DNA of 64,000 bases from VAXT01 sp963698015 (GTDB taxonomy: Bacteria; Actinomycetota; Thermoleophilia; Gaiellales; Gaiellaceae), in assembly GCA_963698015.1 (NCBI GenBank), contig OY969109.1:62001-126000 (forward strand), given 5' to 3'. The notes beneath the pieces were generated by a model that saw only the letters and a list, made by a program, of their open reading frames with translations, did not search any database and was not told where the DNA came from. Shown here piece after piece: positions 48,286-57,319 of this stretch; position 1 is the first letter of the stretch; the number at the start of each line of letters is the position of its first letter. Made by a program: the position numbers and the translations under genes.

Positions 48286-49011
48286 CTACTCCTCGGGCTG
48301 CGCTTCGCCGCCGGACTCGGCCGAAGCCTCGCCCTCGGCCGCCGGAGCCTCGCCCTCGGGAGCCTCCTCGCCCTCCGGCACCTCGCCCTCGGGCAGCTCG
48401 CCTTCTTCCAGCTCCTCTTCCTCGACCTCGGGCTCGACGATCACCGTCGGAGCCGTCACCGTCGCCAGCACCGTCTCGTCGGGATCGTCCAGATAGGTCA
48501 CGCCTTCGCGCTGCGGGAGGTCGACGAGCCGCATGGTGTCACCGATCGCCATGGTGCTCACGTCGAGCTCGAGGTGATCCGGGATCTCGAGCGGCAGCGC
48601 CTCGAGCCTGATCTCACGGGTCACCTGCGAGAGCACTCCGCCTTCCTTGACGCCGACCGACTCGCCGACCAGATCGACGGAAACCTGCGCCTGGATCGGC
48701 TCGTCGAGCCTCACTTCGTGCAAGTCGATGTGCGCGAGCCGGCCGCTCGGCACGTCCTGCTGGTAGTCCTTGAGCACGGCCGGGTGGGTGGTCTTCTGGC
48801 CGGCCAGGACGACGTCGAGGATCGCGTGGAGACCCGAGTCGCCGGACAGGGCGCGTCGCAGATCGCGCTCGGGCACGCAGAACGCGTGCGGCTTCTTGCC
48901 GCGTCCGTAGAGGACGCCTGGCACGAGACCCTGTGCGCGCAGGCGCCGCGCGTCGGCGGAGCCACGCTCGTCGCGCTCTGCAACCTCCAGCTTCATGCGC
49001 TCGCCGGCCAT
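48286..49011 (-). CDS. rplY: 50S ribosomal protein L25/general stress protein Ctc
   Basis: 241 residues, the long CTC form. An N-terminal L25 domain that binds 5S rRNA (KLEVAERDERGSADARRLRAQGLVPGVLYGRGK, read in parts) is followed by the TL5/CTC C-terminal domain (LDEPIQAQVSVDLVGESVGVKEGGVL ... LEIPDHLELDVSTMAIGD) and a strongly acidic Glu/Pro/Ala tail from about 192. ATG at 49011 or the second Met at 48996. Normally directly after prs; here prs lies 4.7 kb upstream beyond an inserted signalling module. Confidence 0.94.
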   Translation of the reverse strand: MAGERMKLEVAERDERGSADARRLRAQGLVPGVLYGRGKKPHAFCVPERDLRRALSGDSGLHAILDVVLAGQKTTHPAVLKDYQQDVPSGRLAHIDLHEVRLDEPIQAQVSVDLVGESVGVKEGGVLSQVTREIRLEALPLEIPDHLELDVSTMAIGDTMRLVDLPQREGVTYLDDPDETVLATVTAPTVIVEPEVEEEELEEGELPEGEVPEGEEAPEGEAPAAEGEASAESGGEAQPEE

Positions 49012-49059
49012 ATCGGCGGCGAAGTGTAGCGACGAGATGCAGCTACTTCGTGATGTGCA

Positions 49060-51375
49060 CTACGCGCTGAGCTCCATGAGTCGACGCTCGATGCGATCAC
49101 GCGCCTGGGGATCGTCGACCTTTTCGGCAATGCCCGCGGCGCGCGTCCAAAGGTCAGCGGCCTGCGTATGAGCGCCGAGGGACGTCGCGCGGTGCGCCGC
49201 TCGCTCCAGGTACTCGAGCGCACGCTCGAGCTCGCCGCCGCGAGCGTGGTGGAAGGCGAGCAGCTCGAGGTAGTCGTCGAGCGAGTCCGAGAACGCCTCC
49301 TCGTAGGCCGCTGCCACGAGCTTGTAGAGCTCGCGCCGCCGTGCTCGCGCCAGCGTCGAGATCGCCGCATCCTGGAGCAGGCCGTGCGTGAACGTGTACT
49401 CGCGGTTCGGGAGCGCACGTGTCTCACGGATGATGTTCGCGCGCAAGAGCAGCGTCAGGTTGCGCTCGACGTCCCGCACGCCGGAGACGAGCGCGAGCAC
49501 TGTCGGAGCGAAGGTCCGGCCAAGGACCGCCGCAGCCTGGGCGACCCCGCGCGCGTCTCTCGGAAGAGCCGCGATCCGTGCCACGAGGAGGCTCTCGAGC
49601 CCGATCGGAAGCTGCGCCGCCGGAACGGTCAAGGCCCACGTCCTGCGGGCCTCGAGCTTTCCGCTCTCGAGGAGCGAGCGCAGAAGCTGCTCCAGGTAGA
49701 GAGGATTGCCTTCGGCGACGGCGATCACCTCGTGCCTCGCCTCGGGTGAAAGCTCACCTGGGGCCAGCTCCGACAGCACCTCGCTCGCCTCTGCCTCGCT
49801 GAGCGGGTCGAGCCTCAGTTCGACGATGCGTTCCGGGTGCTCGAGCAGCGCACGTTCTCGAAGTCGCCGATCCTTCGCGTCCTGCGTAGGTCGCGTCGTC
49901 ATGGCGATCATCAGCGGCAGGTCGTCGATCAGATCAATGAGGCGCTCGACCAGCGCCAGCGTGCAGTGATCGGCCCAGTGCATGTCGTGCATCGCGAAGA
50001 CGACCGGACGTTCGCGCGCAAGCCCCCTCAACCAGACTGCGTACGCCTCCGCGAGGGCTGCGTCGAACTCTGCGGGCGACCCGTTTGCTCCGCCGCGGTG
50101 ATCGTGGGAGTCGGACAGGAGCGAGGCGAGGTAGGGAAGCGCATCCGGATCGAGGCCGAGTCGCTCGAGCGTGGCGGCGCGCCGCGCGACATCGACGACG
50201 CCGACCCAGGCGCGCAGAGCCTCGGCGGGCGCATGGCACAGAGGCTGTCCGCCGTACGCGGCGCAATGTCCCTCCACCCAGGTGACCTCATCGCCGAGCT
50301 GTTCCCGAAGCCACTCGAGCAGCCGGGTCTTGCCGATGCCCGGCTCTCCCTCCAGGAGTACGAACCGTCCTCCTCCTTCGCGAAGCGCCTCGGACGCCGC
50401 CGCAAGCTCGGCGGTCTCGTGCGCTCGGCCGACGAGGCCCGCCGGCTTGCTGCGCCGGCTGTCGGGGCGGGCGCTGAGGAGGCGCCAGGCTTCGACGGGG
50501 CTCTCCCGCCCGCGCACCGCAAGGTGGCCGAGAGGCGACATCAAGAAGCGGCCCCCGAGCTTGCGCGCGGTCGCTCCGCCGATGACGATCGTGCCCGGCT
50601 CGGCTGCGCCCTGGAGCCTGGCGGCGACGTTCATCGTGTCGCCGAGCGCGACCGGGTGGCGTTCCGCCGCGCCGACCACACCGATCGCGACCGTGCCGCT
50701 GTTGACGCTGACGCGGACGTTGAGATCCGGCAACTGCCAGTTCGTCCGCACCTCTTCGGCGTAGCCGTCGATCGCCTTGACGACGCTCAAGGCAGCGGTC
50801 GCCGCTCGATCGGCGTCGTCCTCGGTTGCGGCCGGAAAGCCGAAGAAGGCGGCGATCCCGTCTCCCATGTAGGCGTCGATCACACCGCCGAACTGCTCGA
50901 CGGCGCGGCACATCCGGTCGACGCACCCGGCGATCAGCGCGATGTAGTCCTCGGGCGCGAGTCGTTCTGCGAGCGGCGTCGAGCCCACGACGTCGGCGAA
51001 GAGCACGCTGACCGGGCGCAGCTCATCCTTGGCTTCGACGGGCGTGGGAGCCGCGCGCTCGGCCGAGTCCGGTCCGAGGCCGGTCGAGAGCACGTCGATC
51101 CTCGTCGTGCCGATCTTGATCGCGTCACCGGCTGCGAGCAGCGTCGGGCTCGTGATCCGCTCGCCGTTCACCCAGGTCCCGTTCAGCGAGCCGAGATCCT
51201 GGATCTCCAACCCCTGCGGCGTCACACCGAAGACGGCGTGTGCCCGGGAGATCTCGGGATCGTCGACGACCAAACCTGCGTCGTCGCCGCGTCCCACCGT
51301 GAGTCGCTCGGCGATTCGAATCCGGCGCCCGCCCTCCGCGCCGTCGAGAACGGCTACGAGCGCGGCGTCTTGCAT
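49060..51375 (-). CDS. FHA-domain class III adenylate/guanylate cyclase with AAA and TPR regions
   Basis: 771 residues from the ATG at 51375, overlapping the kinase stop as TAATG. FHA domain about 5-95 (RLTVGRGDDAGLVVDDPEISRAHA, LGSLNGTWVNGERI). Cyclase domain about 120-300: SVLFADVVGSTPLAERL and YMGDGIAAFFGFP supply metal-binding Asp residues, and LGDTMNVAARLQ carries Asn and Arg of the active site. An AAA module follows with Walker A LLEGEPGIGKTRLL and GNPLYLEQLL, then TPR-like helices. The FHA domain should bind a phospho-threonine, most simply on the kinase encoded immediately upstream. The product (cAMP or cGMP) cannot be decided by eye. Confidence 0.9.
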   Translation of the reverse strand: MQDAALVAVLDGAEGGRRIRIAERLTVGRGDDAGLVVDDPEISRAHAVFGVTPQGLEIQDLGSLNGTWVNGERITSPTLLAAGDAIKIGTTRIDVLSTGLGPDSAERAAPTPVEAKDELRPVSVLFADVVGSTPLAERLAPEDYIALIAGCVDRMCRAVEQFGGVIDAYMGDGIAAFFGFPAATEDDADRAATAALSVVKAIDGYAEEVRTNWQLPDLNVRVSVNSGTVAIGVVGAAERHPVALGDTMNVAARLQGAAEPGTIVIGGATARKLGGRFLMSPLGHLAVRGRESPVEAWRLLSARPDSRRSKPAGLVGRAHETAELAAASEALREGGGRFVLLEGEPGIGKTRLLEWLREQLGDEVTWVEGHCAAYGGQPLCHAPAEALRAWVGVVDVARRAATLERLGLDPDALPYLASLLSDSHDHRGGANGSPAEFDAALAEAYAVWLRGLARERPVVFAMHDMHWADHCTLALVERLIDLIDDLPLMIAMTTRPTQDAKDRRLRERALLEHPERIVELRLDPLSEAEASEVLSELAPGELSPEARHEVIAVAEGNPLYLEQLLRSLLESGKLEARRTWALTVPAAQLPIGLESLLVARIAALPRDARGVAQAAAVLGRTFAPTVLALVSGVRDVERNLTLLLRANIIRETRALPNREYTFTHGLLQDAAISTLARARRRELYKLVAAAYEEAFSDSLDDYLELLAFHHARGGELERALEYLERAAHRATSLGAHTQAADLWTRAAGIAEKVDDPQARDRIERRLMELSA

Positions 51376-53048
51376 TACCCCAGGACTTTGCCCAGCCGGT
51401 GGTGCCAGAACCGCCACCAGCCGTACAGCCCCGGGTGATCGCTTCCGCCCTCACGGGCGATCCCGAGGAAGTCGATGTGCGTTGGCTGGCCGAACTTGCG
51501 GTGCGTCCACACGATCACCGCGTCCCTGCGGTCGAAGTAACAGAACCGCGAGCCGCCGTGCGCCGGGGGCGCTCCGGGCGAAGCCGGATTGTGCAGCCAC
51601 GTGCCTTCGCCGCCCCAGCTCACGCCGTTGCACTTGCCCTGGTTCGGTGCGACATGGTGCAGGCGCCGCTCGCTCTCGTACGCACGCTGGACGGCGGCGC
51701 TCGTCGGGTAGGTGGAGACCTCGAGGCGGTCGGGGGTGAAGACGGCGGCGTCGCTCGGCGGCAGACACACAGCTGTCTCGATGGCGCCGCCGCGCGGCGG
51801 GCGGGTCTCCTTGCACGTCTTCCAGATCGGCTCCGGAATGACGTCGGCGAGCTTGTGGATGACCGGCCCCGGGGGAGTCGAAGGCTTGGCGGACGATTCA
51901 TCGCTCCGCGTGAGGAAGTAGACGACGAGGCCGGAGGCGGTCGCGGCGAAGATGACGAGGAGAACCGTGAGCAGCATCTGCTTCATCGGAGTCAGCCGAG
52001 CGCCAACGGGCTCTCGCGGTGGCGGCGTGGCCTGGGGCTCGGGCGGGGCGGCGGGAGGGGCGGCGGGAGGAGCGGGCGCGACCTCTGGAGGATCGGGCGC
52101 GACCTCTGGAGGATCGGCCGACGGGATCGGCGCCGGAACCGGCGTCGAGGCAATCGTCTCTGCCCTTCCGGGCGGACCGCCGTCGACCCGCCGCGCAGTC
52201 CCACTGGCGGCGTTTCGTGCCGCGTGGGCGAGCTCTCCGCATGAGCGGAACCGGTCCTCCGGAGCCTTCGCCATGGCGGTTGCGACCACCCCGTCGAACG
52301 CCTGAGGCAGCTCGGGGCGGAGACGGGTGACCGACGGCGGCGGATCGACGAGATGCGCGTGCAGGACCGCGTGCTCCGTTCCGTGCGAGAACGGCGGCGA
52401 CCCGGTCAGGCACTCGTACAGGACACACCCGAGGGCGTAGACGTCGGTCCGGGCGTCGACCGGCCCTCCCTCGATCTGCTCGGGAGCCGCGTACTCGACG
52501 GTGCCGAGAAAGTGCCCGGTCGAGGTCAGCCCTCGCGCGGTCGTCTGCTTCGCAACGCCGAAGTCCGTGAGGTAGACGTGGTCGGTGGTCTCCTCGAGCA
52601 GGATGTTCCCAGGCTTCACGTCTCGGTGGACGAGCGCGTGCGCGTGAGCGGCGTCGAGCGCGCTTGCGAGCTGCTCGATCAGGAAGATCGTGCGACCGAC
52701 GCCGAACGCGCCGCGCTTGAGGATCTCTCTGAGGTCGGGCCCCTCGACAAAACGCATGGCGATGTAGAGAAGGCCGTCGTCCTCACCTGCGTCGTAGATC
52801 GGAATGATGTTCGGGTGGTCGATCGTGGCCGCGATGTGCGATTCCCGCACGAAGCGCTCGCGGAACTGCTCATCCCAGGCCAGCTCGGTGGTGAGAACCT
52901 TGAGCGCGACCTTGCGGGCAAGCCGCATCTGCTCCGCGACGTAGACCACGCTCATGCCGCCGCGGCCCAGGACCGACTCGATCCGGAACCCGGCGACCTC
53001 AGTACCGATGCGCGTGGAAGCGCCCATTTCGCGGGAGCCGGGCATCAT
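51375..53048 (-). CDS. PknB-type transmembrane Ser/Thr protein kinase
   Basis: 557 residues from ATG 53048 (53027 is an alternative). The kinase domain, about 20-285, has GRGGMSVVYVAEQ, the VALK lysine, VHRDVKPGNILL, DFGVAKQ and GTVEYAAPEQ. A Pro/Ala-rich linker with a short direct repeat (PPEVAP) leads to a membrane segment near 352-375 (MLLTVLLVIFAATASGLVVYFLT). The extracytoplasmic domain of about 180 residues has four Cys and many Trp/His (TWLHNPASPG, FCYFDRRDAVIVWTH). It is a sensor domain I cannot name. Translationally coupled to the FHA-cyclase. Confidence 0.92.
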   Translation of the reverse strand: MMPGSREMGASTRIGTEVAGFRIESVLGRGGMSVVYVAEQMRLARKVALKVLTTELAWDEQFRERFVRESHIAATIDHPNIIPIYDAGEDDGLLYIAMRFVEGPDLREILKRGAFGVGRTIFLIEQLASALDAAHAHALVHRDVKPGNILLEETTDHVYLTDFGVAKQTTARGLTSTGHFLGTVEYAAPEQIEGGPVDARTDVYALGCVLYECLTGSPPFSHGTEHAVLHAHLVDPPPSVTRLRPELPQAFDGVVATAMAKAPEDRFRSCGELAHAARNAASGTARRVDGGPPGRAETIASTPVPAPIPSADPPEVAPDPPEVAPAPPAAPPAAPPEPQATPPPREPVGARLTPMKQMLLTVLLVIFAATASGLVVYFLTRSDESSAKPSTPPGPVIHKLADVIPEPIWKTCKETRPPRGGAIETAVCLPPSDAAVFTPDRLEVSTYPTSAAVQRAYESERRLHHVAPNQGKCNGVSWGGEGTWLHNPASPGAPPAHGGSRFCYFDRRDAVIVWTHRKFGQPTHIDFLGIAREGGSDHPGLYGWWRFWHHRLGKVLG

Positions 53049-53297
53049 ACGGCCTGCTCCGGAAGCCGATCGCGGGTCGGCTGGAAGTGCGGCACAAGGT
53101 CCATCAACACCAGACGCGTTGACCCCCGCTTACCTTCCTTGCTTCGACCGCGGATTTTCCAGGCTCGCGGGTGACCAGTCGATGTTGGAGAGCGCGTCGT
53201 CCGGGCGCCGACTGCGGCAAACAGCTTCCACAGCTCGGCTGCTGGATGCGCTCGCGATTACGCTCTGGCCGTGAGAGGCGGATGCCGAAGATCTTGC

Positions 53298-53303
53298 AGG
53301 AGG
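53298..53303 (+). promoter_or_regulatory. consensus Shine-Dalgarno AGGAGG
   Basis: A perfect AGGAGG five bases before ATG 53309, stronger than almost any other site in the window; it decides the start over ATG 53282. Confidence 0.7.
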
Positions 53304-53308
53304 GGCAG

Positions 53309-53626
53309 ATGGAGCGTTATGTAGTCACGACACGATTGAAGCCGGGGGCAGCGCCTGCAGCAGAAGAGTTGCTCTTGGCAGGGCCGCCATTCGACCCAGG
53401 CAAGGTCGGCCTGTCGGCTCATGCCGCGTACCTCAGCGACGACAGGGTCTTCCTCGTCTTCGAAGGTGACGCCGCCCGCGCGAAAGCGCTTGGGCTCGCG
53501 AAGCAGTACATGGTCGAAGTGGGACGCTGGCAAGAGCTCGTCTGGGAACTGCCTTCGGTGACTGACGACGTACCAGCGGACGCCCGCTGTCTCTACCGTT
53601 GGCCGGTTGAACAAGTCCGTACTTAA
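53309..53626 (+). CDS. hypothetical 105-residue protein with strong ribosome binding site
   Basis: MERYVVTTRLKPGAAPAAEELL, then LSAHAAYLSDDRVFLVFEGDAARAKALGLAKQYMVEV and DDVPADARCLYRW. The alternation of strands and helices resembles a ferredoxin-like alpha/beta fold of the antibiotic-biosynthesis-monooxygenase kind, but no family is certain. It is on the opposite strand to prs and the kinase, in a lower-GC stretch with different codon feel. The 260-base gap before it (53049-53308) shows no further gene. Possibly acquired. Confidence 0.65.
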   Translation: MERYVVTTRLKPGAAPAAEELLLAGPPFDPGKVGLSAHAAYLSDDRVFLVFEGDAARAKALGLAKQYMVEVGRWQELVWELPSVTDDVPADARCLYRWPVEQVRT

Positions 53627-53702
53627 TCCGTAAACCCAGGCAGATGCGGAGTAAAGCGCGCTGGCTCCTGGGCTCACGGCACGGCTAACAGAGCCGTTCT
53701 CG

Positions 53703-54764
53703 TTAGAAGAGCTGGTTCTCGCCCGCGAAGATCGCCGACACCGACTCGTCGCCGAAGACGTTCATGATCGTCTCCGCGAGGATTCCGGAGACGGTCAGCA
53801 CGCTCACGTTGTCCGGCTTCTGCACGGGGTCGATCGGAACGGTGTCGGTGACGACGAGCCGGTCGATCACGCTGCCCCCGATCCGGTCTAGCGCGTTTTC
53901 GGAGAACAAACCGTGAGTCGCGCACGCGAAGACTCGGATCGCACCGTGCTCCTTGAGCGCCTCGGCCGCGGCGACGAGCGAGCCGGCCGTGTCGACCATG
54001 TCGTCGATCATGATCGCGCACTTGCCCTCCACGTCTCCGATCACGTTCGTGATCTCGGCAACGTTGTGAGCAGGCCGTTCCTTGACCAGGACCGCGAGGT
54101 CGCAGCTCAGCATCTCGCCGAACCGGCTCGCGAGCTTCGAGCGGCCAACGTCCGGCGCCACCGCGACCAGTTGCTCGGAGAGCCCCAGATCGCGGAAGTA
54201 CTGCGCGAACATGGGTACCGCCGTCATGTGGTCGACGGGGATCGTGAAGAAGCCCTGCACCTGGCCTGCATGAAGGTCCATCGTCAGCACGCGATCGGCT
54301 CCTGCGGTCTGGAGCATCTCGGCGACGAGCTTGGCGGTGATCGGCTCGCGTGGCCGCGACTTCTTGTCCTGGCGCGAGTAGTGGTAGAGCGGCAGGACGG
54401 CCGTGATTCGCTTCGCCGATGCCAGCTTGGCAGCGTCGATCATGATCAGGAGCTCCATCAAGTGCTGATCGATCGGCTTGCACCCGGTCTGGACGAGGAA
54501 GACGTCGGCGCCGCGGATCGACTCGTTGTAGCGGCAGTAGGTCTCGCCGTTCGCGAAGGTCTTGAGCGTGATCTCACCGAGCTCGACTCCGAGCGTCTCG
54601 GCGATCCGCTCCGCGAGTTCAGGGTGCGACCGGCCGGCGAAGAGCATCAGCCGCTTCCACGGGCCACGCTCGATGAAGCGCTCAGGGCTTGGCACAGCGC
54701 CCGTCGTGGGCGCTTCGAGACCGGGCAGCTGGGTCAGCTCAGTCGTTGTGTTTTCGATCGGCAT
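53703..54764 (-). CDS. prs: ribose-phosphate pyrophosphokinase
   Basis: 353 residues from ATG 54764. Makes PRPP from ribose-5-phosphate and ATP. LMLFAGRSHPELAERIAETLG, FANGETYCRYNESIRGADVFLVQ, VLPLYHYSRQDKKSRPREPITAK, TMDLHAGQVQGFF and the PRPP-binding CAIMIDDMVDTAGSL are all standard. An N-terminal extension of about 35 residues (ENTTTELTQLPGLEAPTTG) precedes the conserved fold; its coding overlaps the glmU end by 26 bases, so translation is coupled. Confidence 0.96.
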   Translation of the reverse strand: MPIENTTTELTQLPGLEAPTTGAVPSPERFIERGPWKRLMLFAGRSHPELAERIAETLGVELGEITLKTFANGETYCRYNESIRGADVFLVQTGCKPIDQHLMELLIMIDAAKLASAKRITAVLPLYHYSRQDKKSRPREPITAKLVAEMLQTAGADRVLTMDLHAGQVQGFFTIPVDHMTAVPMFAQYFRDLGLSEQLVAVAPDVGRSKLASRFGEMLSCDLAVLVKERPAHNVAEITNVIGDVEGKCAIMIDDMVDTAGSLVAAAEALKEHGAIRVFACATHGLFSENALDRIGGSVIDRLVVTDTVPIDPVQKPDNVSVLTVSGILAETIMNVFGDESVSAIFAGENQLF

Positions 54765-56061
54765 ATCCCTCTTTCGTGACCTGCCTGCTTCGGGCGACCG
54801 CGAGCGCCCCGGGCGGGACGTTCTTCGTGACGACCGAGCCCGCAGCGACCCAAGCGTTGTCGCCAATCGTGACCGGAGCAACGAACACATTGTCGCTGCC
54901 CGTGTGGACGTTGCGGCCGATCTCCGTCCGGAACTTGCCCGGGCCCAGCTCGGGCCGGTAGTTGGCCGTGATCGCGCCCGCGCCGATATTGGTCTCCTCG
55001 CCTACATCGGCATCCCCGATGTAGGACAGGTGAGGGACCTTCGCGCCTACGCCTATGCGCGAGTTCTTGATCTCCACGAATGTGCCCGCCTTCGCTCCGG
55101 CTTCGAGGTGGGTTCCGTAGCGAAGGTAACAGAATGGGCCGACCGTCGCACCGGCGCCGATCTCCGCGTCGACGACGACCGCGTGCGGGCCGACGACGGC
55201 GCCTGCCGAGATCTTCGACTTGCCTTGGATGACGGTGAACGGATGGATCTCCGCGTCGGGCTCGATCTCGACGTCGGGCTCGATCCAGGTCGTCTGCGGA
55301 TCGACGATCGTGACCCCGGCGAGCATGTGCTCCTCGTTGATGCGGTCCCGCAAGGCCGCGGCAGCGGCAGCGAGCTCGGCGCGCGTGTTCACGCCTTCGG
55401 CCTCGACCGGATCGGGTGCGACGTACGCGGCGACATGATCGCCATTCTCGACCAGCGCGCGGACCGCGTCGGTGAGGTACAGCTCGCCCTGCTCGTTCGC
55501 AGAGTCGAGCTGATCGAGCGCCGGCCAGACCCGATCAGCCGCGAAGACGTAGATCGAGGAGTTGACCTCGTCGACGGCGAGCTCGTCCGGTGACGCGTCG
55601 CCGGCCTCGACGATCGCTCGCACCGAGCCGTCGCCGCCTCTGATCACGCGTCCGTACTCGCGCGGATCCGGCGGGCGGAACGAGAGGATCGTGGCCGCGG
55701 CGCCTTCTCGGCGGTGGGTCTCGAGGAGGTCGTGCAGGAGTTTCGGGCTGATCACGGGCGCGTCGCCGCTGAGCACGAACAGGTCGCTCGCCACGCCGTC
55801 GAGCGCCTGACGGGCCGCGGCCAGCGCGTCGCCGGTACCGCGCGGCTCGGGCTGGACTGCGGTCTGGATCCCGTCGAGCTCGCCCACGCCCTGCGGCGAA
55901 GTGACGACGACGAGCGGTTCGGCATCGACCGCACGCGCAGCCTCGACGACCCAGTCGATCATCCTGCGGCCGAGGAGCCGGTGGAAGTGCTTCGGCGTAT
56001 CGGACTTCATCCGCGTGCCGAGGCCGCCGGCGAGCACCACTGCTGCTGGTTTCTGACTCAT
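54739..56061 (-). CDS. glmU: bifunctional GlmU (glucosamine-1-phosphate acetyltransferase/UDP-GlcNAc pyrophosphorylase)
   Basis: 440 residues from ATG 56061. The uridylyltransferase domain (AAVVLAGGLGTRMKSDTPKHFHRLLGR, EPRGTGDALAAARQAL, FVLSGDAPVISPKLL) covers the first 230 residues; then a left-handed beta-helix acetyltransferase with hexapeptide repeats (VVGPHAVVVDAEIGAGATVGPFCYLR, GAGAITANYRPELGPGKFRTEIG, VFVAPVTIGDNAWVAAGSVV). It makes UDP-GlcNAc for peptidoglycan. The canonical GDAP Asp and LAGGLGTRM loop are intact. Downstream is prs, as in relatives; tRNA-Gln lies 14 bases upstream. Confidence 0.96.
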   Translation of the reverse strand: MSQKPAAVVLAGGLGTRMKSDTPKHFHRLLGRRMIDWVVEAARAVDAEPLVVVTSPQGVGELDGIQTAVQPEPRGTGDALAAARQALDGVASDLFVLSGDAPVISPKLLHDLLETHRREGAAATILSFRPPDPREYGRVIRGGDGSVRAIVEAGDASPDELAVDEVNSSIYVFAADRVWPALDQLDSANEQGELYLTDAVRALVENGDHVAAYVAPDPVEAEGVNTRAELAAAAAALRDRINEEHMLAGVTIVDPQTTWIEPDVEIEPDAEIHPFTVIQGKSKISAGAVVGPHAVVVDAEIGAGATVGPFCYLRYGTHLEAGAKAGTFVEIKNSRIGVGAKVPHLSYIGDADVGEETNIGAGAITANYRPELGPGKFRTEIGRNVHTGSDNVFVAPVTIGDNAWVAAGSVVTKNVPPGALAVARSRQVTKEGYADRKHND

Positions 56062-56074
56062 GGGAGGCAAAGTT

Positions 56075-56145
56075 CTGGGGCGCCAGGATTCGAACCTGGG
56101 ATCACGGGACCAAAACCCGTTGCCTTACCACTTGGCTACGCCCCA
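56075..56145 (-). tRNA. tRNA-Gln (anticodon UUG)
   Basis: 71 bases on the minus strand with a complete cloverleaf: acceptor stem TGGGGCG/CGCCCCA, D arm, anticodon stem ACGGG/CCCGT around the loop TTTTGGT (anticodon TTG), and T arm CCAGG TTCGAAT CCTGG. The discriminator is G and CCA is not encoded. Confidence 0.95.
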
Positions 56146-56161
56146 ATTCGGCTATCGAAGT

Positions 56162-56518
56162 CTAGCTCCGGCTCGTGAAGAGGAGCACCAGCGCGAGGAC
56201 GGCGAGGATGCCGACCGCGACGAAGGCGAGCGTGCCGACGACGATCGCGAGGATCGGGATCAGCATCACGAAAGCCTGCGAGACGGCGGCGATCCACGCG
56301 ACGTCTCTGAGCGCTCCTGGGCGCAGGCGATGTCCGAGCCAGAAAAAGACGAGCACGACGATGACGGCGATCGCGAGCGTCAGCAGCCTCGGGATCGCGT
56401 GGACGATGAGGAGCAGGCCCTCGATGACCGCGATCCAGACCGCGATCGCCACCCGGCGCTCGCGGAGCCACCGGCCGAAGCGGCCCTGGCGGTGCTCGAT
56501 CACGCCTGGTTCAAGCAC
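56162..56518 (-). CDS. small membrane protein
   Basis: 118 residues, GTG start. A basic amphipathic start (RQGRFGRWLRERR) and three or four hydrophobic segments (VAIAVWIAVIEGLLLIVHAI, LLTLAIAVIVVLVFFWLGH, VAWIAAVSQAFVMLIPILAIVVGTLAFVAV) make it an integral membrane protein. Unknown function. It is 10 bases after the ispE stop on the same strand and probably its operon mate. Confidence 0.7.
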   Translation of the reverse strand: MLEPGVIEHRQGRFGRWLRERRVAIAVWIAVIEGLLLIVHAIPRLLTLAIAVIVVLVFFWLGHRLRPGALRDVAWIAAVSQAFVMLIPILAIVVGTLAFVAVGILAVLALVLLFTSRS

Positions 56519-56527
56519 GCAGCAAAG

Positions 56528-57319
56528 CTACCAAGCGGGTGCCGTGAGCCAGACGGCGCACCGATCGGCGAAGTGCTCGCTCGCAACGGCGCCTTGCTCG
56601 CGGTCGGCGAAGAGCCCGTAGACCGCGGGCCCCGCTCCGGAGACGTCCGCGCGGAAGGCGCCGGCGTCGCGAAGCTCTCGAGCGAGCGGCGATGAGGCGA
56701 GGTCGTTCGGCGGCAGCGCGGTGAGATCGCGCGCTTCCAGGGCCGAGACGAGCTCGGCCCGCCGCTCCTCGAAGCCGCGTTCGCCGGTGAACGCCGCGTA
56801 GACGTCCGCCGTCGATGCCTTCGATGCGCCTTCGGGGAGCAGGAGGAGAACGACGTAGTCGTCCGGCAGCTCGACGGGCTCGAGCTCCGAGCCGTCAGCG
56901 ATGCCGAGCTGTGCGCCGCCGGCCAGGAAGAACGGAACGTCGGCGCCCAGCCTTGCGGCGATCTCGTGCAGGCGTTCCGCGCCGAGGGGCGACGTCAGCG
57001 TTTCGTTCGCGAGCCGGAGCGCTGCGGCGGCGTCGGAGCTGCCTCCGCCGAGGCCGGCCGCGACGGGGATTCGCTTTTCGATCTGAACCGACCAGCTGGG
57101 CTCGATGCCCGCCGCGCCCGCGAGTGCGAGCAGCGCATCGCGGACGAGCGTGTCCTCCGGGAAGCCTGCGATCTCGAGGGCGGCGGCCGGTTCGAGCAAG
57201 ATCAGGTCTGCGAGAACGATTCGCTGGAGCACCGTTGCGACTTCATGCTTCCCGTCTGGCCGCTTCGGGCCGACTACGAGCGCGAGGTTGATCTTCGCGG
57301 GGGCGTCGAGCGACTTCAT
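56528..57319 (-). CDS. ispE: 4-diphosphocytidyl-2-C-methyl-D-erythritol kinase
   Basis: 263 residues from ATG 57319. GHMP-family kinase of the MEP isoprenoid pathway. DAPAKINLALVVGPKRPDGKHEV at the start, ATP-binding PVAAGLGGGSSDAAAALRLAN near 85-105, GADVPFFLAGG, and the C-terminal RADVSGAGPAVYGLFAD. ATGA overlap with rsmA. The rsmA-ispE pair and the nearby glmU-prs are in actinobacterial order. Confidence 0.95.
   Translation of the reverse strand: MKSLDAPAKINLALVVGPKRPDGKHEVATVLQRIVLADLILLEPAAALEIAGFPEDTLVRDALLALAGAAGIEPSWSVQIEKRIPVAAGLGGGSSDAAAALRLANETLTSPLGAERLHEIAARLGADVPFFLAGGAQLGIADGSELEPVELPDDYVVLLLLPEGASKASTADVYAAFTGERGFEERRAELVSALEARDLTALPPNDLASSPLARELRDAGAFRADVSGAGPAVYGLFADREQGAVASEHFADRCAVWLTAPAW

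Noticed and set aside
54998..55030. A 10-bp-arm hairpin (CCTACATCGG / CCGATGTAGG) inside glmU.
   Set aside because: It encodes conserved residues of the hexapeptide region (SYIGDADVG), so codon coincidence explains it.
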